DNA of 64,000 bases from Doris montereyensis (taxonomy: Eukaryota; Mollusca; Gastropoda; Nudibranchia; Dorididae). The stretch lies in contig JAXRKP010000007.1 of NCBI GenBank assembly GCA_037039925.1, positions 913,501 to 977,500 on the forward strand. The letters run 5' to 3'. How positions within the stretch are numbered: position 1 is the first letter of the stretch; each line of letters opens with the position of its first letter. Under the pieces are notes generated by a model. It was not told the DNA's origin. It made no database searches and saw only the letters and a program-made list of their open reading frames with translations. A program made the position numbers and the translations under genes. Shown here piece by piece: positions 1 to 13,435 of the stretch.

Positions 1-690
<690 letters not shown>

Positions 691-737
691 TTATTCCTTT
701 TTCTTTAAAAAAAATCTATTGTTATTTCTATTTTTTT

Positions 738-1299
738 CTTTCTTTATCAACTCCCTCTATTCCGGTTTAGATGCCCGAATGATCTTTGTCCAGGCTTCCC
801 TGTCCTGACATTGTCTGTTTCGTTCCGTGAATGTTAAATTTCTTTGCTTCAATGCTTCTTTTATATCTTCTTCCCCTTTCTCCAAGGTCTGCTTTTTGGT
901 CTTTTTTACCTTGAGTTTAAGCATTGTATACTGATTTAGCTATTCTATTGTCATTCATATTGTTAACATGCCCAAACCATTTCAGTTACTTTACTTCTAT
1001 CTTAGTTTTTATGCTATCTGCTTTCGTTTTATTTGTTTTTGTTGTGTTTCCGATTTTGCCTCTTTTAGTTTTCCTTACTACTCTTCTTATATTTCATTTC
1101 AGCTGCTTGTACTTTTCTATATTCCCTGCTGTCTAAGGTCTAGGTTTCACTACCACAGAGGAGAGTAAGACAATAAACGTGTGTTGTATACTGCCATTTT
1201 GGTTTTGTTGACAATTCTTGTTTACCTATAAATGCCTTTTCCAGATGGTTATATATTGTTCTTGTACTTTGAATTTTCTGACTGATTTCTTCTCTCAGC
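738..1299 (-). mobile_element. LINE 3' fragment (minus strand)
   Basis: Read on the minus strand, this is the C-terminal and 3' end of the same LINE family as 8413-11497. It shares the terminal block (TTTAGATGCC, TTTCTTTATCAACTCCC) and the WFGHV-type tail region. The reading frame is broken. Its left end at about 738 is the element's 3' terminus, next to the TTA microsatellite. On the right it joins a plus-strand copy near 1300, so the two lie 5' end to 5' end. Confidence 0.85.
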
Positions 1300-2165
1300 G
1301 TACCAGGAAAAGTGTCTGTCAGAATTCTGAAAATAAGACTAAGGAAAGACTAGAGGATCAGATTGAAGAATACCAGAGTGGATTTAGACCAGGAAGAAGT
1401 GTACAAGACCATATATTTACAATTAGACAAATAATTGAAACATTCCTTGAGAGAAACATTGGCTTGCACCTGTGTTTTATTGACTTAGAAAAGGCATTTG
1501 ACACTGTGAGGAGGGACGAACTATGGCATTCCTTAAAAGAACACAACGTAGAGCAAAATTTAATTTTATAGAAGCCATTAAAAGTTTTTACAATAAACCA
1601 ACATGTGCAGTATGAGTAGCTGGAAATGTATCTGCAAGAATTTGATGTAGATATAGGAGTAAGACAGGGTTGTATGCTAAGTCCTTTTTGTTTATCACAT
1701 TTATGGATTCAGTCGCAAAGGCATCCTCAAAAAGGAAACAAAATGAATGTAGGTGTGTGGAAGCTTGAACCAGTAAATGCATCAATGTTTTCACTTGATA
1801 ATGATTATTTTTGTTTGGCAAAATCAGAAAGTGACCTTCAGTCAGAATATCAACATGATTAATGAACTAAATAAAAGAGGAATGAGAGTAAATGCAAAGA
1901 AAACCAAAACAATGCTAGGAAGTAGGGAAACTAAAACACAAATCTTAAATTGGGCAGGAGAATTTAGAACAAGTCCAAATCTACAATTACCTAGGAGTAA
2001 TGGTTAACTCAGGAGGAATACGAAAAAGAAGAAATCAGCCAGAGAATACAAAAGGCAATGATAATATATAACCATCTAGGAAAGGCATTTGTAGGTAAAC
2101 AAGAATTGTCAACAAAGACCAAAATGGCAGTATACAACACAGTTTATTGTCCTACTCTTCTCTAT
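1300..2165 (+). mobile_element. LINE reverse transcriptase block 1, decayed
   Basis: Plus-strand RT fragment of the window's main LINE family. It reads from GFRPGRSVQDH through motif A (CFIDLEKAFDTV) to GVRQGC, with frameshifts. The catalytic motif C is changed: the position of FADDLVLF reads LDNDYF, so the enzyme would be inactive. The block stops at about 2165 inside YCPTLL-like sequence and the order then jumps back to GTNYGIP-like sequence. Confidence 0.85.
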
Positions 2166-2975
2166 GGGACGAACTATGGCATTCCTTAAAAAAGAACACG
2201 TATTTAACTGAAGCCATTACAAGTTTTTACAATAAACCAACATGTGCAGTGAGAGTAGCTGGAAATGCATCTGAAAATTTGATGTAGGTATAGGAGTAAG
2301 ACAGGGTTGTATGCTAAGTCCTTTTAGTTTATCACATTTATGGATTCAGTCATAAAGGCATCCTCAAAAAGGAAACAAAATGAATGTATGTGTGGAAGCT
2401 TGAACCAGTAAATGCATCAATGTTTTCACTTGATAAAAAAGTGACCTTCAATCGAATATCAACATGATGAATAATGAACTAAATAAAGAGGAATGAGAGT
2501 AAATGCAAAGAAAACCAAAACAATGCTAGGAAGTAGGGAAACTAAAAACACAAATCTTAAATTGGGCAGGAGAATTTAGAACAAGTCCAAAGGTACAATT
2601 ACCTAGGAGTAATGGTTAACTCAGGGGGAATACTAAAAGAAGAAATCAGCCAGAAATCAAAAAGCAATGATAATATATAACCATCTAGGAAAGGCATTTG
2701 TAGGTAAACAAGAATTGTCAACAAAGACCAAAATGGCAGTATACAACACTGTTTATTGTCTTAGTCTCCTCTATGGCAGTGAAACCTGGACCTTAGACAG
2801 TAGGGAATAGAGTAAAGTACAAGCAGCTTAAATGAAGTATCTAAGAAAAAATAGTATGGAAAACTAAAAGAGACAAAATCAGAAGAACAACAATAAAAGA
2901 TCAAACAAAAGCAGATAGCATAAAAAACAAAGATAGAAATATATAATTGAGGGATATCACTACTGTAGCGTTCCA
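2166..2975 (+). mobile_element. LINE reverse transcriptase block 2, decayed
   Basis: A second consecutive copy of the RT-to-C-terminal segment, beginning at the GGACGAACTATGGC position and running to about 2940. It shares indels and substitutions with blocks 1 and 3 and has lost the motif C stretch (TTGATAAAAAAG near 2430). It then joins the start of block 3 at a sequence related to NYRGIS. Confidence 0.8.
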
Positions 2976-4015
2976 GGAAAAGTATATGCCAGGATACTAG
3001 AAATGAGACTAATGAAAAGAGTAGAGGATCGTATTGAAGAGCATCTAGTGGATTTAGACCAGGAAGAAGTGTACAAGACCACATTTACGATTAGGAAAAT
3101 AATAGAAAAATTCCTTGAGAGAAACATTGATCTTGCATCTGTGTTTTATTGACTTAGAAAAAGGCATGTGACACTGTGAGGAGGGACGAACTATGGCATT
3201 CCTTAAAAAACACAACGTAGAGCAAATTTAATTTTATAGAAGCCATTGCCCAAGTTTTTACAATAAACCAACATGTACAGTGAGAGTAGCTGGAAATGTA
3301 TCTGCAAAATTTGATGTAGATATAGGAGTAAGACAGGGTTGTATGCTAAGTCCTCTTTTGTTTATCACATTTATGGATTCAGTCGCAAAGGCATCCTTAA
3401 AAATGAAGAAAGTGAATGTAGGTGTGTGGAAGCTTGAACCAGTAAATGCATCAATGCTTTCACTTGATAATGATTATTTTTTGTTTGGCAAAATCAGAAA
3501 GTGACCTTCAGTCGAATATCAACATTATAAACAATGAACTAAATAAAAGAGGAATGAGAGTAAATGCAAAGAAAACCAAAACAATGCTAGGAAGTAGGGA
3601 AACTAAAACACAAAATCTTAAATTGGGCAGGAGAATTTAGAACAAGTCCAGAGTTACAATTACCTAGGAGTAATGAATACCTCAGGGGAATACGAAAAGA
3701 AAAATCAGCCAGAGAATACAAAAGGCAATGATAATATATAACCATCTAGGAAAGGCATTTGTAGGTAAACAAAATTGTCAACAAAGACCAAAATGGCAGT
3801 ATACAACGCAGTTTATTGTCCTACTCTGCTCTATGGCAGTGAAACCTGGACTTTAGACAGTAGGGAATATAGAAAAGTATTAGCGGCTTAAATGAAGTAT
3901 CTAAGAAAAAATAGTATGGAAAACTAAAAGAGACAAAATCAGAAGAACAACAATAAAAGATCAAACAAAAGCAGATAACATAAAAACAAAGATATCAATA
4001 AATATAAGGGATATC
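2976..4015 (+). mobile_element. LINE reverse transcriptase block 3, decayed
   Basis: A third plus-strand copy, from VPGKVYAR through the fingers and palm to the post-RT region. The catalytic motif again reads LDNDYF (near 3460-3490), as in block 1. The end, at GGGATATCACTAC near 4005, closely resembles the block 2/3 junction near 2950, which suggests that whole blocks were duplicated. Confidence 0.8.
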
Positions 4016-5295
4016 ACTACTTAGCGTTCCAGGAAAAGTATATGCCAGGAGACTGAGGAAAAGAGTAGAGGATCAGATTGAAGGGCATCATAATGGATTT
4101 AGACCAGGAAGAAGTGTACAAGACCACGTATTTACGATTAGACAAATAATAGAAAAATTCCTTGAAAAAGCATTGACTTGCACCTGTGTTTTATTGACTT
4201 AGAAAAGGCTTTTGACACCGTGAGGAAAACAACTATGACATTCCTTAAAAGAACACAACGTAGAGCAAAATTTAATAGAAGCCATTAAAGTTTTTCAATA
4301 AAAAAAAACATGTGCAGCGAAAGTAGTTGGAAATGTATCTGCAGGAATTTGATGTAGATATAGGAGTAAGACAGGGCTGTAAGCTTAGTCCTCTTTTGTT
4401 TATCACATTTATGGATTCAGTCGCAAAGGCATCCTCAAACATGAAGAAAATGAATGTAGATATGTGGAAGCTCAAACCAGTAAATGTATCAATGCTTTCA
4501 TTTGCTGATGATTTAGTTCTGTTTGGAAAATTAGAAAGTGACTTTCAGTCGAACATCAACATTATGAACAATGAACTAAATAAAGAGAATTTTTGTAAAG
4601 GCAAAAAAAGACAAAATAATGCTAGTAACTAAGGAAGCGAAAACACAAAATCTTAAATTGGGCAGGATGTATTTAGAACAAGTTCAAAGCTACAATTACT
4701 TAGGAGTACTGATTGACTCCAGAGGAAAACTAAGAGACAATATCAGCCAGAGAATCAAAAAGGCAAGTGCAATATCTAACCATTTAGAAAAGGCATTTGT
4801 AGTTAAGCAAGAATTGTCAACAAAAACCAAAATGGCAGTATGCAATACAGTTTATTGTCCTTCTCTCTTCTATGGTAGCGAAACTTGGACTTTAGACAGT
4901 AGAGAATACAGTAGAGTACATGCAACTGACATGAAATATCTAAGAAGAGTGGTAGGGAAAACTAAACGAGACAAAATCAGAAACACAACAATAAGATTTC
5001 AAACCAAAGCAGATGGCATAAAAACTAAGATAGAAACAAATCAACTGAGATGGTTTGGGCATGTGAACAGAATGAATGACAATAGAATAGCTAAATCAGT
5101 ATACAGTGCTAAAGCCCAAGGTAAAAGACCAAAAAGGCAGACCTCGGAGAAAGTGGGAGGAAGATATAAAAGAGGCATTAACGCAAAGAAATTTAACGTT
5201 TTTGGAAGGAAACAGAAAATGCCAGGACAGGGCATCCCGGATAAGATCATTTCAGGCATCTAAACCCATACACCGAAAGGTAGAATGAGAAGTGA

Positions 5296-5326
<31 letters not shown>

Positions 5327-5328
5327 AT
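4016..5328 (+). mobile_element. LINE copy with intact FADD motif and 3' end
   Basis: Plus-strand copy that keeps the RT motif C as FADDLVLFGK (about 4500-4530). A long open stretch at 4619-5263 encodes the post-RT domain (LGVLIDS, YGSETWTLD, LRWFGHVNRM). It ends with the family's 3' terminus (CATACACCGAAAGGTAGAAT) and an (AATA)n tail at 5292-5328. A frameshift near 4600 separates RT from the C-terminal part, so it is a relic. The APE domain, single-ORF layout and short simple-repeat tail resemble RTE/BovB-like LINEs; the clade is an inference. Confidence 0.88.
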
Positions 5329-5600
5329 CAACTGAGGTGGTTTGGGCATATACATAGAATGAATGATAATAGAATACCTAAGTCAGTTGCAATATACTAA
5401 AACCCAAGGTAATAGACCAAAAGACAGACCTCAGAGAAAGTGGGAAGGAGATATTAAAAGGCAATAAAGCAAATAAAATTTAGCTTTCACAGAAGGAAAC
5501 ACAATATGCCAGGATAGGGTAGCATGGAAAAATATATCATTCCTGGCATCTAAACCCATACACCGAAAGGTACATTGGAAACTGATAAAGAAATCGAAAG
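5329..5600 (+). mobile_element. LINE 3'-end fragment after the AATA tail
   Basis: Immediately after the (AATA)n tail a second, more diverged copy of the LINE 3' end begins at GAGGTGGTTTGGGCAT and runs to the CATACACCGAAAGG terminus, followed by a GAAAG-rich tail. Tail followed by another truncated copy suggests a later insertion at the tail. Confidence 0.8.
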
Positions 5601-5637
5601 AAAGGAAAGTATATCACACTTGCAAACACACGTGCAC

Positions 5638-5690
5638 ACAGACACACACACACACACACACACGTACACACATACATACACGCACGCATT
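5638..5690. repeat. CA dinucleotide microsatellite
   Basis: CACACA repeat with ACGT and CATA interruptions. Positions 5690-5900 are A-rich with no recognisable gene. Confidence 0.9.
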
Positions 5691-5904
5691 TATTACCATT
5701 TTGCGTATCTTTTAGATCAGAAAAAAAAACATCTACGAGGTACAGTGAAAAAAAAAGCAACTGCCCCCATACAAAACAGAACAAAGAAAGCGACAACCTT
5801 ACAATGACCAGGAAAACCCCTGCAACAGACAAGCCCACAAATCAAAACCAAACCAAAAACAAACAAGCAAAGCCACACAAAACAACAAAATATAAGCATG
5901 CGTA

Positions 5905-6510
5905 TCTATATATATAATTGTTCGTCAAAGACTCTATTGATAGGCCACTAAGAGTAACCATCTTTTGCATGTAGGTTTTAAACGATCCCAAGATTGTTTT
6001 CATTTCAGGAAGTTTTCTAACAGAACTGATGTTTAATTATTTAAATTTTCATTGTTTTTCCGTCTTTGAGTAGAATTTTCAGTCATCTAAACCGTCATTT
6101 TGAACAGGTTTTATTAAAATTTGGAATAGTACAGTTCACGTCTACCTGCGTAACCTGTGATTATGTATCGAATAGTAACCCAATCTAATAATCGTACCTG
6201 GTATCACCTGGGATGTAGCATATATAATTCTGAATTGGTAGATTTTTGTTCGCCAAAAAGCTCTGTTGATAGGCCCTTAAGTGTAACCACATTTTGCATG
6301 TTAGCTTTAAATCATCCCAAGATCATTTTCGTCTGAAAAAATTTCCGTGCTTTTAGTAGAAATTTGATTCACCTAAGCCGCCATTATGAACAGGTCTTAT
6401 AAAAAGTTGCCATAGCACCATTCACATTTATTTATGTAACCTCATTATCGAATACTGATTTAATCTAATAATCGTATTTGAGATCATCCAGTGAAACATG
6501 CTTGTAAATT
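5905..6510. repeat. Dispersed repeat R, two related units
   Basis: Two diverged units of one repeat follow each other: TTGTTCGTCAAAGACTC near 5928 and its relative TTTGTTCGCCAAAAAGC near 6247. Each continues with GATAGGCC, TTTTGCATGTAGG, a GATCCCAAGAT-like block, the TCATCTAAACCGTCATTTTGAAC block and a TAATCGTA block. No coding capacity was found. Relatives lie at 6520-6912, 7011-7610 and 47440-47860. Confidence 0.75.
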
Positions 6511-6519
6511 TATCTATAT

Positions 6520-7610
<1,091 letters not shown>

Positions 7611-7754
7611 TAATGAATGTCTTTGATACTTGACAATAATGCGCTTTGAAATCGTGCTATGTAAAAAAAAAATTACAACAGTGGGTGAAATGTTGTGGGG
7701 GGGGGGGGGAGGTTGTACAGAAGGGTAAGGGAATGTGGAAGGGGAGATATTAGT

Positions 7755-8010
7755 CTGCATTTGATTTACCTTCATCCACAACTAAGGTGATCTCGGAGTT
7801 TTTGGTGGTATTTTAAATGTTGACAGGACTGCCCTGAGTGTTGTGATTTGCACACGGGACTTCCTTTTTATCGTCCGTCTCCGATGGGACTAGGGGGTAG
7901 ATTTTGCTCGAAAAGAATCGGAACAATTCTTCAACCCTTGGCGGGGCTTGAACCAACTACCTTTTGATTGAAAAGCCGACACCTTGCCTTTGGATTACCG
8001 TATCCTCTCT
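7755..8010 (-). mobile_element. tRNA-derived SINE, family S1
   Basis: Read on the minus strand, a tRNA-like head carries a B-box (GGTTCAAGCCCC) and an A-box region in GCAAGGTGTCGGC. The body contains CCCATCGGAGACGGACGATAAAAAGGAG-type sequence (quoted here only in outline) and ends at GAGATCACCTTAGTTGTGG with an AATCAAAT tail. The same order recurs about 15 times in the window in both orientations. Positions 8010-8345 hold no recognised feature. Confidence 0.85.
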
Positions 8011-8356
8011 ACTTGTCCCTTGACATAAACACTGATGTAGGCCATATTCTATATTATCATGTTTACAGTGACGATATCAATAGTGTAACACAAAGCGGTT
8101 AGGCTAGTGAATAAAGAACTCAGAAACTATTCTTTTCCTTGATTTACATTGGTTTTTCATACAGTCATGATGCACCGATGGATCGATGGAGACACAGGTG
8201 AACTAAAATGATCAGCGCTCTTTAAGAAAACACACCAATGTATAATATCAAAAAATCCAAGTTCGAATATTAGTTCTACTTGTATGTCTGTGGACATAAT
8301 GTGAAAACGTACAACAATTAAAAAGATTAGAGTGGGCGAATATGTGTACGTCTATA

Positions 8357-8359
<3 letters not shown>

Positions 8360-8412
<53 letters not shown>
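8360..8412. repeat. TG dinucleotide microsatellite at a LINE 3' end
   Basis: A run of about 26 TG units. On the minus strand it follows the LINE 3' terminus as a CA tail, so it may have grown from, or been the target of, the LINE insertion. Confidence 0.93.
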
Positions 8413-8415
<3 letters not shown>

Positions 8416-8461
8416 CTTTCTTTCTTTATCAACTCCCATTCTACCTTTCGGTGTATGGGTT

Positions 8462-8791
8462 TTAGATGCCAAATGATCTTTCTCCACGCTGCCTGTACTG
8501 ACAGTTTCTGTTTCCTTCCGTAAAAGTTAAATTTCTTTGCGTTAATGCCTCTTTTATATCTTGTTCCCACTTTCTCCGAGGTCTGCCTTTTGGTCTTTTA
8601 CCTTGAGTTTTAGCACTGTATACTGATTTAGCTATTCTGTTGTCTTTCATTCTGTTAACATGCCCAAACCATCTCAGTTGATTCATTTCTATCTTAGTTT
8701 TTATGCTATCTGCTTTCGTTTGATCTCTTATTGTTGTGTTTCTGATTTTGTCTCGTTTAGTTTTCCCTACTACTCTTCCTAGATATTTCAT
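8462..8791 (-). pseudogene. LINE C-terminal domain
   Basis: About 109 aa with MKYLGRVVGKTKRDKIRN, LRWFGHVNRM and GRPRRKWEQDIKEAL, the region found after the RT in many RTE-like LINEs. It ends just before the 3' terminal repeat of the family. Confidence 0.85.
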
Positions 8792-9129
8792 TTCGGCTGC
8801 CTGTATTCCCTACTGTCTAAAGCCCAGGTTTTACTGCCATAGACGAGAGAAGGACAATAAACTGTGTTGTATACTGCCATTTTGGTTTTTGTTGACAATT
8901 CTTGTTTACCTACAAATGCCTTTCCTAGTTGGTTATATATTGCACTTGCCTTTTGGATTCTCTGGCTGATTTCTTCTCTTAATTTTCCTCTGAGTTAATC
9001 ATTACTCCTAAGTAATTGTAGCTTTGAACTTGTTCTAAATTCTCCCTGCCTAATTTAAGATTTTGTATTTTAGCTTCCCTAGTTACTAGCATTGTTTTGG
9101 TTTACTTGGCGTTTAGTCTCATTCCTTTT

Positions 9130-9833
9130 TTAAAAATTTAATTCATTATTCATTATGTTGATATTTGACTGGAGGTCCCTTTCTGATTTTCCAAACAGAA
9201 CTAAATCATCAGCAAATGAAAGCATTGATACATTTACTGGTTTGAGCTTCCACATACCTACATTCATTTTCTTCATGTTTGAGGATGCCTTTGCGACTGA
9301 ATCCATAAATGTGATAAACAAAAGAGGACTTAGGTTACAACCCAGTCTTACTCCTATATTTACATCAAATTCTGCAGATACATTTCGAGCTACTCTCACT
9401 GCACATGTTGGTTTATTGTAAAAACTTTTAATGGCTTCTATTAAATTTTGCTCTACATTGTGTTCTTTTAAGGAATGTCATAGTTTGTCCCTCCCACAGT
9501 GTCAAATGCCTTTTCTAAGTCAATAAAACACAGGTGCAAGTCAATGTTTCTCTCAAGGAATTTTTCTATTATTTGTCTAATTGTAAATATGTGGTCTTGT
9601 ACACTTCTTCCTGGTCTAAATCCACTCTGATGCTCTTCAATCTGATCCTCTACTCTTTTCCTTAGTCTCATTTCCAGAATCCTGGCATACACTTTTCCTG
9701 GTACGCTAAGTGGTGATATCCCTCTATAGTTTGAGCATTCCATAGTTGATCCTTTTTTGTATATTGGTACTACAGTTCCTTTTCCAGTCGTCTGGCACCT
9801 GTTTGGACTTCCATGCTTGTTGACATATTGCAT
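9130..9833 (-). pseudogene. LINE reverse transcriptase domain
   Basis: Two frames cover the RT. 9833-9468 carries VVPIYKKGS, NYRGISPLSVPGK, GFRPGRSVQDH and motif A CFIDLEKAFDTV. 9399-9130 carries VRLGCNLSPLLF and motif C FADDLVLFGK. The active-site Asp pair is kept. A frameshift near 9470-9400 separates them. In a working element this domain copies the element's RNA at the nicked target. Confidence 0.9.
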
Positions 9834-10894
9834 GTAGTAGTTTGTCTGCCTCTCTCCCTTGGTTTTTAATCATTTCTGGATAAACTTGATCTGCTCCTGG
9901 GGCTTTTCTTATAGCTGTTTGAAGTTATTCCCTTGAGATATCTACATATTCAGCTGTCTCATCTCCATTACTTGTTACTCTTAATAATTGATCTGTACTC
10001 CTTGTTTCATATGTTCTGGAGGGATTATGTAATTGTTGAAAATACTTTCTCCATGTTTCTATGATTTCGCTGTCTCCTTTTATTATTTCTCCTTTTGCGT
10101 TCTTAATTTGTCGTATTGGACATGTTTTGGTCTGTGTCTCATGCTCTTCATTGCTCCCCAGAACAACTTTTGATTTCCTTGATAGCTTTCTTGAAGTCTT
10201 TGTCCAAACTCTTCCCACTGTTCTTGTTTTGCTTTCCTAACCTCCTCTTTGGCGATAGTTCTTTTACTCACGTAATCCATCCTATCCTCTGGTCTCTTTG
10301 TTTGCAAGTATTTCTTCCAGGCATCTTTCTTTTCTTTGATCTTAGTCTTGACTTTCTCATTCCACCATGCTGTCCTTTTCCCATCTCCTTTAATTTGTTT
10401 CCTACCACAGACCTCTTCAGTACAACTGAGGAGTGTGTTTCTTTATATATTTGCCACTTTTCTTCTTTTGTACTTTCCTTCAGATCCATCTGCCTTTCAC
10501 TGATAGATCTTTTTATCCTGGATTGGTACATCTGTTTTAACATTGGTTTATTTAGTTCTTTTATTTTGAGTTTAGTAGCTTTCTTCTCTTTCCTTTTCTG
10601 TTTGTTTTTCTTCAGTTAATAATCTTATTTTGGCTATCACTAGGTGATGGTCACTAAATATTTCAGCTCCTCTGCTTACTCTAGCATCCATTGTATTGTA
10701 AAAAAGGGAGCTTCTAACTATTATGTAGTCTATGATTGACTTTTCACACCTATTTTCATTTACTCTTGTATATTTGTGGATATCTTTATGAGGAAAAATG
10801 TTTTAGCTATTTTCATGTTATTCTTTAGGCAAAAATCTATTAGTCTCTCTCCATTTGTAGAAGTTGTTGTCTCTCCTTCTTTATCTATTACTCC
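9834..10894 (-). pseudogene. LINE linker between endonuclease and RT
   Basis: Three overlapping frames (10543-10268, 10307-10083, 10218-9925) together read as the charged linker of a LINE polyprotein. Landmarks are the Lys/Glu-rich helix, FGQRLQESYQGNQKLFWG and FQQLHNPSR. The frame changes show at least two indels. No catalytic motif is expected here. Confidence 0.75.
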
Positions 10895-11497
10895 TCATGA
10901 TGTTTCTACATTGTTGCCTACCCTAGCGTTTAAATCTCCTAAAACCATTAATTCCTGTTTGGGTTTGAGATTCTCTGCAGCTATTTGTAAATCATTTTCG
11001 AAGATATCTTTTTCTTCTTTCGTGGCATCTTTGTTTGGTCCATAAGCTATTAATAATTTAATTTCTCTTCCTTTTGGTTTAATATTTACCTCTAATAATC
11101 GTGGGCTTATAAATTTCCAACTTTCTAGTAGCATTTCTTGCCTTTTATGCATTAGGAGGCCTACTCCTGCTCTAGCTCTATCTTTGACATCTACTCCTGA
11201 GAAAATTAAAATATGATTTGATCCTACATTTTCTATTCCTTGTCCTTTTTTCTTTGTTTCTGTAATAGCCAAAATGTCTACTTTGAATTTTTCCATTTCT
11301 TCAGCTAATTCTAACTCCTTTCCATTAATTGCCCTAACATTCCATGTTCCAAAAATCACAGTCTGTGTTCTTTTCCAGAGTCGTCTTCGAAAGTTCAAGC
11401 CGGGTATATCATTGTATATATTACTTTGAATCAGGTTGTTTTGGATAAGTAGGGGATTAGCCCACTGTACCCTAGGTAGATGGTGGGGCTGCCACAT
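10895..11497 (-). pseudogene. LINE APE endonuclease domain
   Basis: About 200 aa open frame with the signatures of the exonuclease-endonuclease-phosphatase fold: TWNVR near the start, ITETK carrying the catalytic Glu, and GDLNARVG with the metal-binding Asp and Asn. In living elements this enzyme nicks the target DNA to prime reverse transcription. The frame ends shortly after GDLNARVG, where the full domain should continue, so the copy is disrupted. The start at 11497 gives a long N-terminal extension (MWQPHHLPRVQW) that may be partly 5' UTR. Confidence 0.88.
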
Positions 11498-11735
11498 TGA
11501 GGCCCCCTACCGGGTCTTGTTATTTTCTGTCAGGGTTAACTCCTTTAGCCTTTAGTTATTCAAGACCAGCCTGCAAGGCAGCAGGTTGTTATTTTCTTTC
11601 AGGGTTAACTCCTTTAGCCTTTGATCAGGCAAGACCGGCCTGCAAGGCAGCAGGTCGTTTTCTTTCAGGGTTAACTCCCTTAGCCTTTGGTCAGCCAAGA
11701 CATGCCTGCAAGGCAGCAGGAGACTCGCGGAGGGC
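11498..11735 (-). repeat. Tandem monomers at the LINE 5' end
   Basis: Three head-to-tail units of about 60-65 bp, each with CAGGGTTAACTCC, TTAGCCTTT and CCTGCAAGGCAGCAGG. They lie directly upstream of the minus-strand endonuclease frame. Tandem 5' UTR monomers of LINEs often act as promoters; that role here is an inference. Confidence 0.8.
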
Positions 11736-11784
11736 GGGATCATCTACCCCGTACATGTGCTTACCTGTCCACTGCCCGGTGTGA

Positions 11785-12045
11785 ATCTTAAAGATAAAAA
11801 TAACGATGAATTCATAATTAAAAAGCCTGTGTAAGTGCAGATTCACTGACTTTACATCATTTATCACCCCCACTTGCCCCATTTCATTCTCCACATTTCC
11901 TGGGAAGTATGTAATTCAACTGCCTGTTAGGGGCTTCATCAAACATTTTGACAACGTCTTTCTCTGCCTTAAGCTGAGTATTCATTCACATCCGAGTCAA
12001 GTGAGGAAAACAGAGGAAGTATCTTTCCTATGAGGTCTATGTTAT
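11785..12045 (-). mobile_element. SINE family S2, minus strand, partial
   Basis: Shares its body with 36898-37255 and 49725-49985: a GATAAAGATAAA-like end, TGCAGATTCACTGAC, a TCCTGGGAAG-like block, TGAGTATTCATTCACA and GAGTCAAGTGAGGAAA. The tRNA-like head is missing or diverged. Confidence 0.75.
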
Positions 12046-13435
12046 GAGCAAAAAATTTTAACAAAACAAAAAAACAAATTTAAATAAAATACACAACCAA
12101 GCCAGCCAGTGTTGCTCTGATTACAAACTACCGATTGCAGCATACCACACTTATGTTAAAGAGTCATGCAACTTATGCAGTTGATTCGAACACTCTCATA
12201 TATCTGGATCATGGTTTCAACCATTTATCATGACAACCTACTGTATTTATATTGCACATGTGGGCCTTTTTCCCATACGATTACAAAGACGTTATGTGGG
12301 ATGTGTGATATCATATTTGTGTGTGTGTGAATGACTTGTGTTAGGTGGTGTGTGTGTTCAGTATGTGTGTGTGTGGTGTCTTTGGATGTCTGTTTGTCTG
12401 CTTTGTGGGTGTGTGTGTGTGTTTGGGAATGGAGAAAGAGAAGGGGAACTATGGGGCAATGGGGATACGCATTGATTCTTTCAACTTCTTTAACTGACAT
12501 GGCCTCAATTTAGTGTTGATACACCAACGAATATTGTTAATGCCCTTTTTTAGGATCTATATATATATATATATATAGATCTAGTTATTTCTTGAGCCCA
12601 TTTTTCTTCTTTATCAATGTTAATCTATTTTAAGAAAAATAGTAGCGTTTTTGTCCGATATTGTATATTTAGACTTAGACTTTGGCTGGCGTGTCATATA
12701 GTTGAAACAGTTTAATGCGTTTGCAGAGATCTATAATACACGTACATGTTTTTAATTTGATAGTTCTATGTCGATGTCGTTGACATAGGTATACGCCTCG
12801 AGTAATCTGTTTTTATCCAGTCTTTCAGCATCACTATTTTCATTTGACTATTCATTTGGATCTGATCGTGTGATAGAAGCCGAAAAAATCTAATGTAACT
12901 TGTTACTTGTGTATCTCAGTTGCCCGTCAAAACATGAAGGCCTATGTTTAGATCTAGTCACTACGTAAATAAGCTGATGATAATATGAGAATCAGTTTGA
13001 TATTATTGGCTGGCACCATCTGCCCTAAAGACCTTATAGTTGTTAAAATTAACACCCCTTTCTGCCTAGACTCCTGGCTTTAAGATCTTTTTTCAAGTTA
13101 GTTTTACCAGTATTGTAATTGATTTTCCTTTATCAATTATGTCTATAAATCACTTACGCATTCATTATCCCAAGTCACGTGACAGTGGTGATTACATTGG
13201 TTAAACCGCCGATTTATAGAACTTAAGCATGGCTTGTGCTGACGATAGTGCTAATGTACTGTCGTTTCATTTGTGTCCACCATAGTAAAAAATCCCCACC
13301 CCCCTTTAATATTGAAATAAAATACCTCCATTGTAAGATATACAGATTAAATAAATCGTGTCTATGACAATGACGACAAGTCAATATAATTTTGTCATTT
13401 ATTAAGGCAGATGAAAGGTATGTTTGCTAATCATT
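12046..13435. other. Intergenic, no gene recognised
   Basis: AT-rich intergenic DNA. It holds TG-rich stretches at 12310-12425 and a near-perfect palindrome of TA repeats flanked by GATCTA and TAGATC at about 12555-12585. No exon-like block or conserved protein was recognised on either strand. Confidence 0.6.

Larger units (their letters stand above)
8413..11497 (-). mobile_element. Near full-length APE-type LINE (minus strand)
   Basis: The most complete copy of the window's main LINE. In coding order it has an APE endonuclease (11497-10895), a basic linker (about 10890-9840), reverse transcriptase (9833-9130) and a C-terminal domain with LRWFGHVNRM and GRPRRKWEQDI (8791-8462). It ends with the family's 3' terminus at 8413-8470. 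Frameshifts and stops separate the domains, so it is not autonomous today. A single-ORF APE-RT layout with this C-terminal region resembles RTE/BovB-like LINEs. The L1-like monomers at 11498-11735 would be its 5' UTR. Confidence 0.9.
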
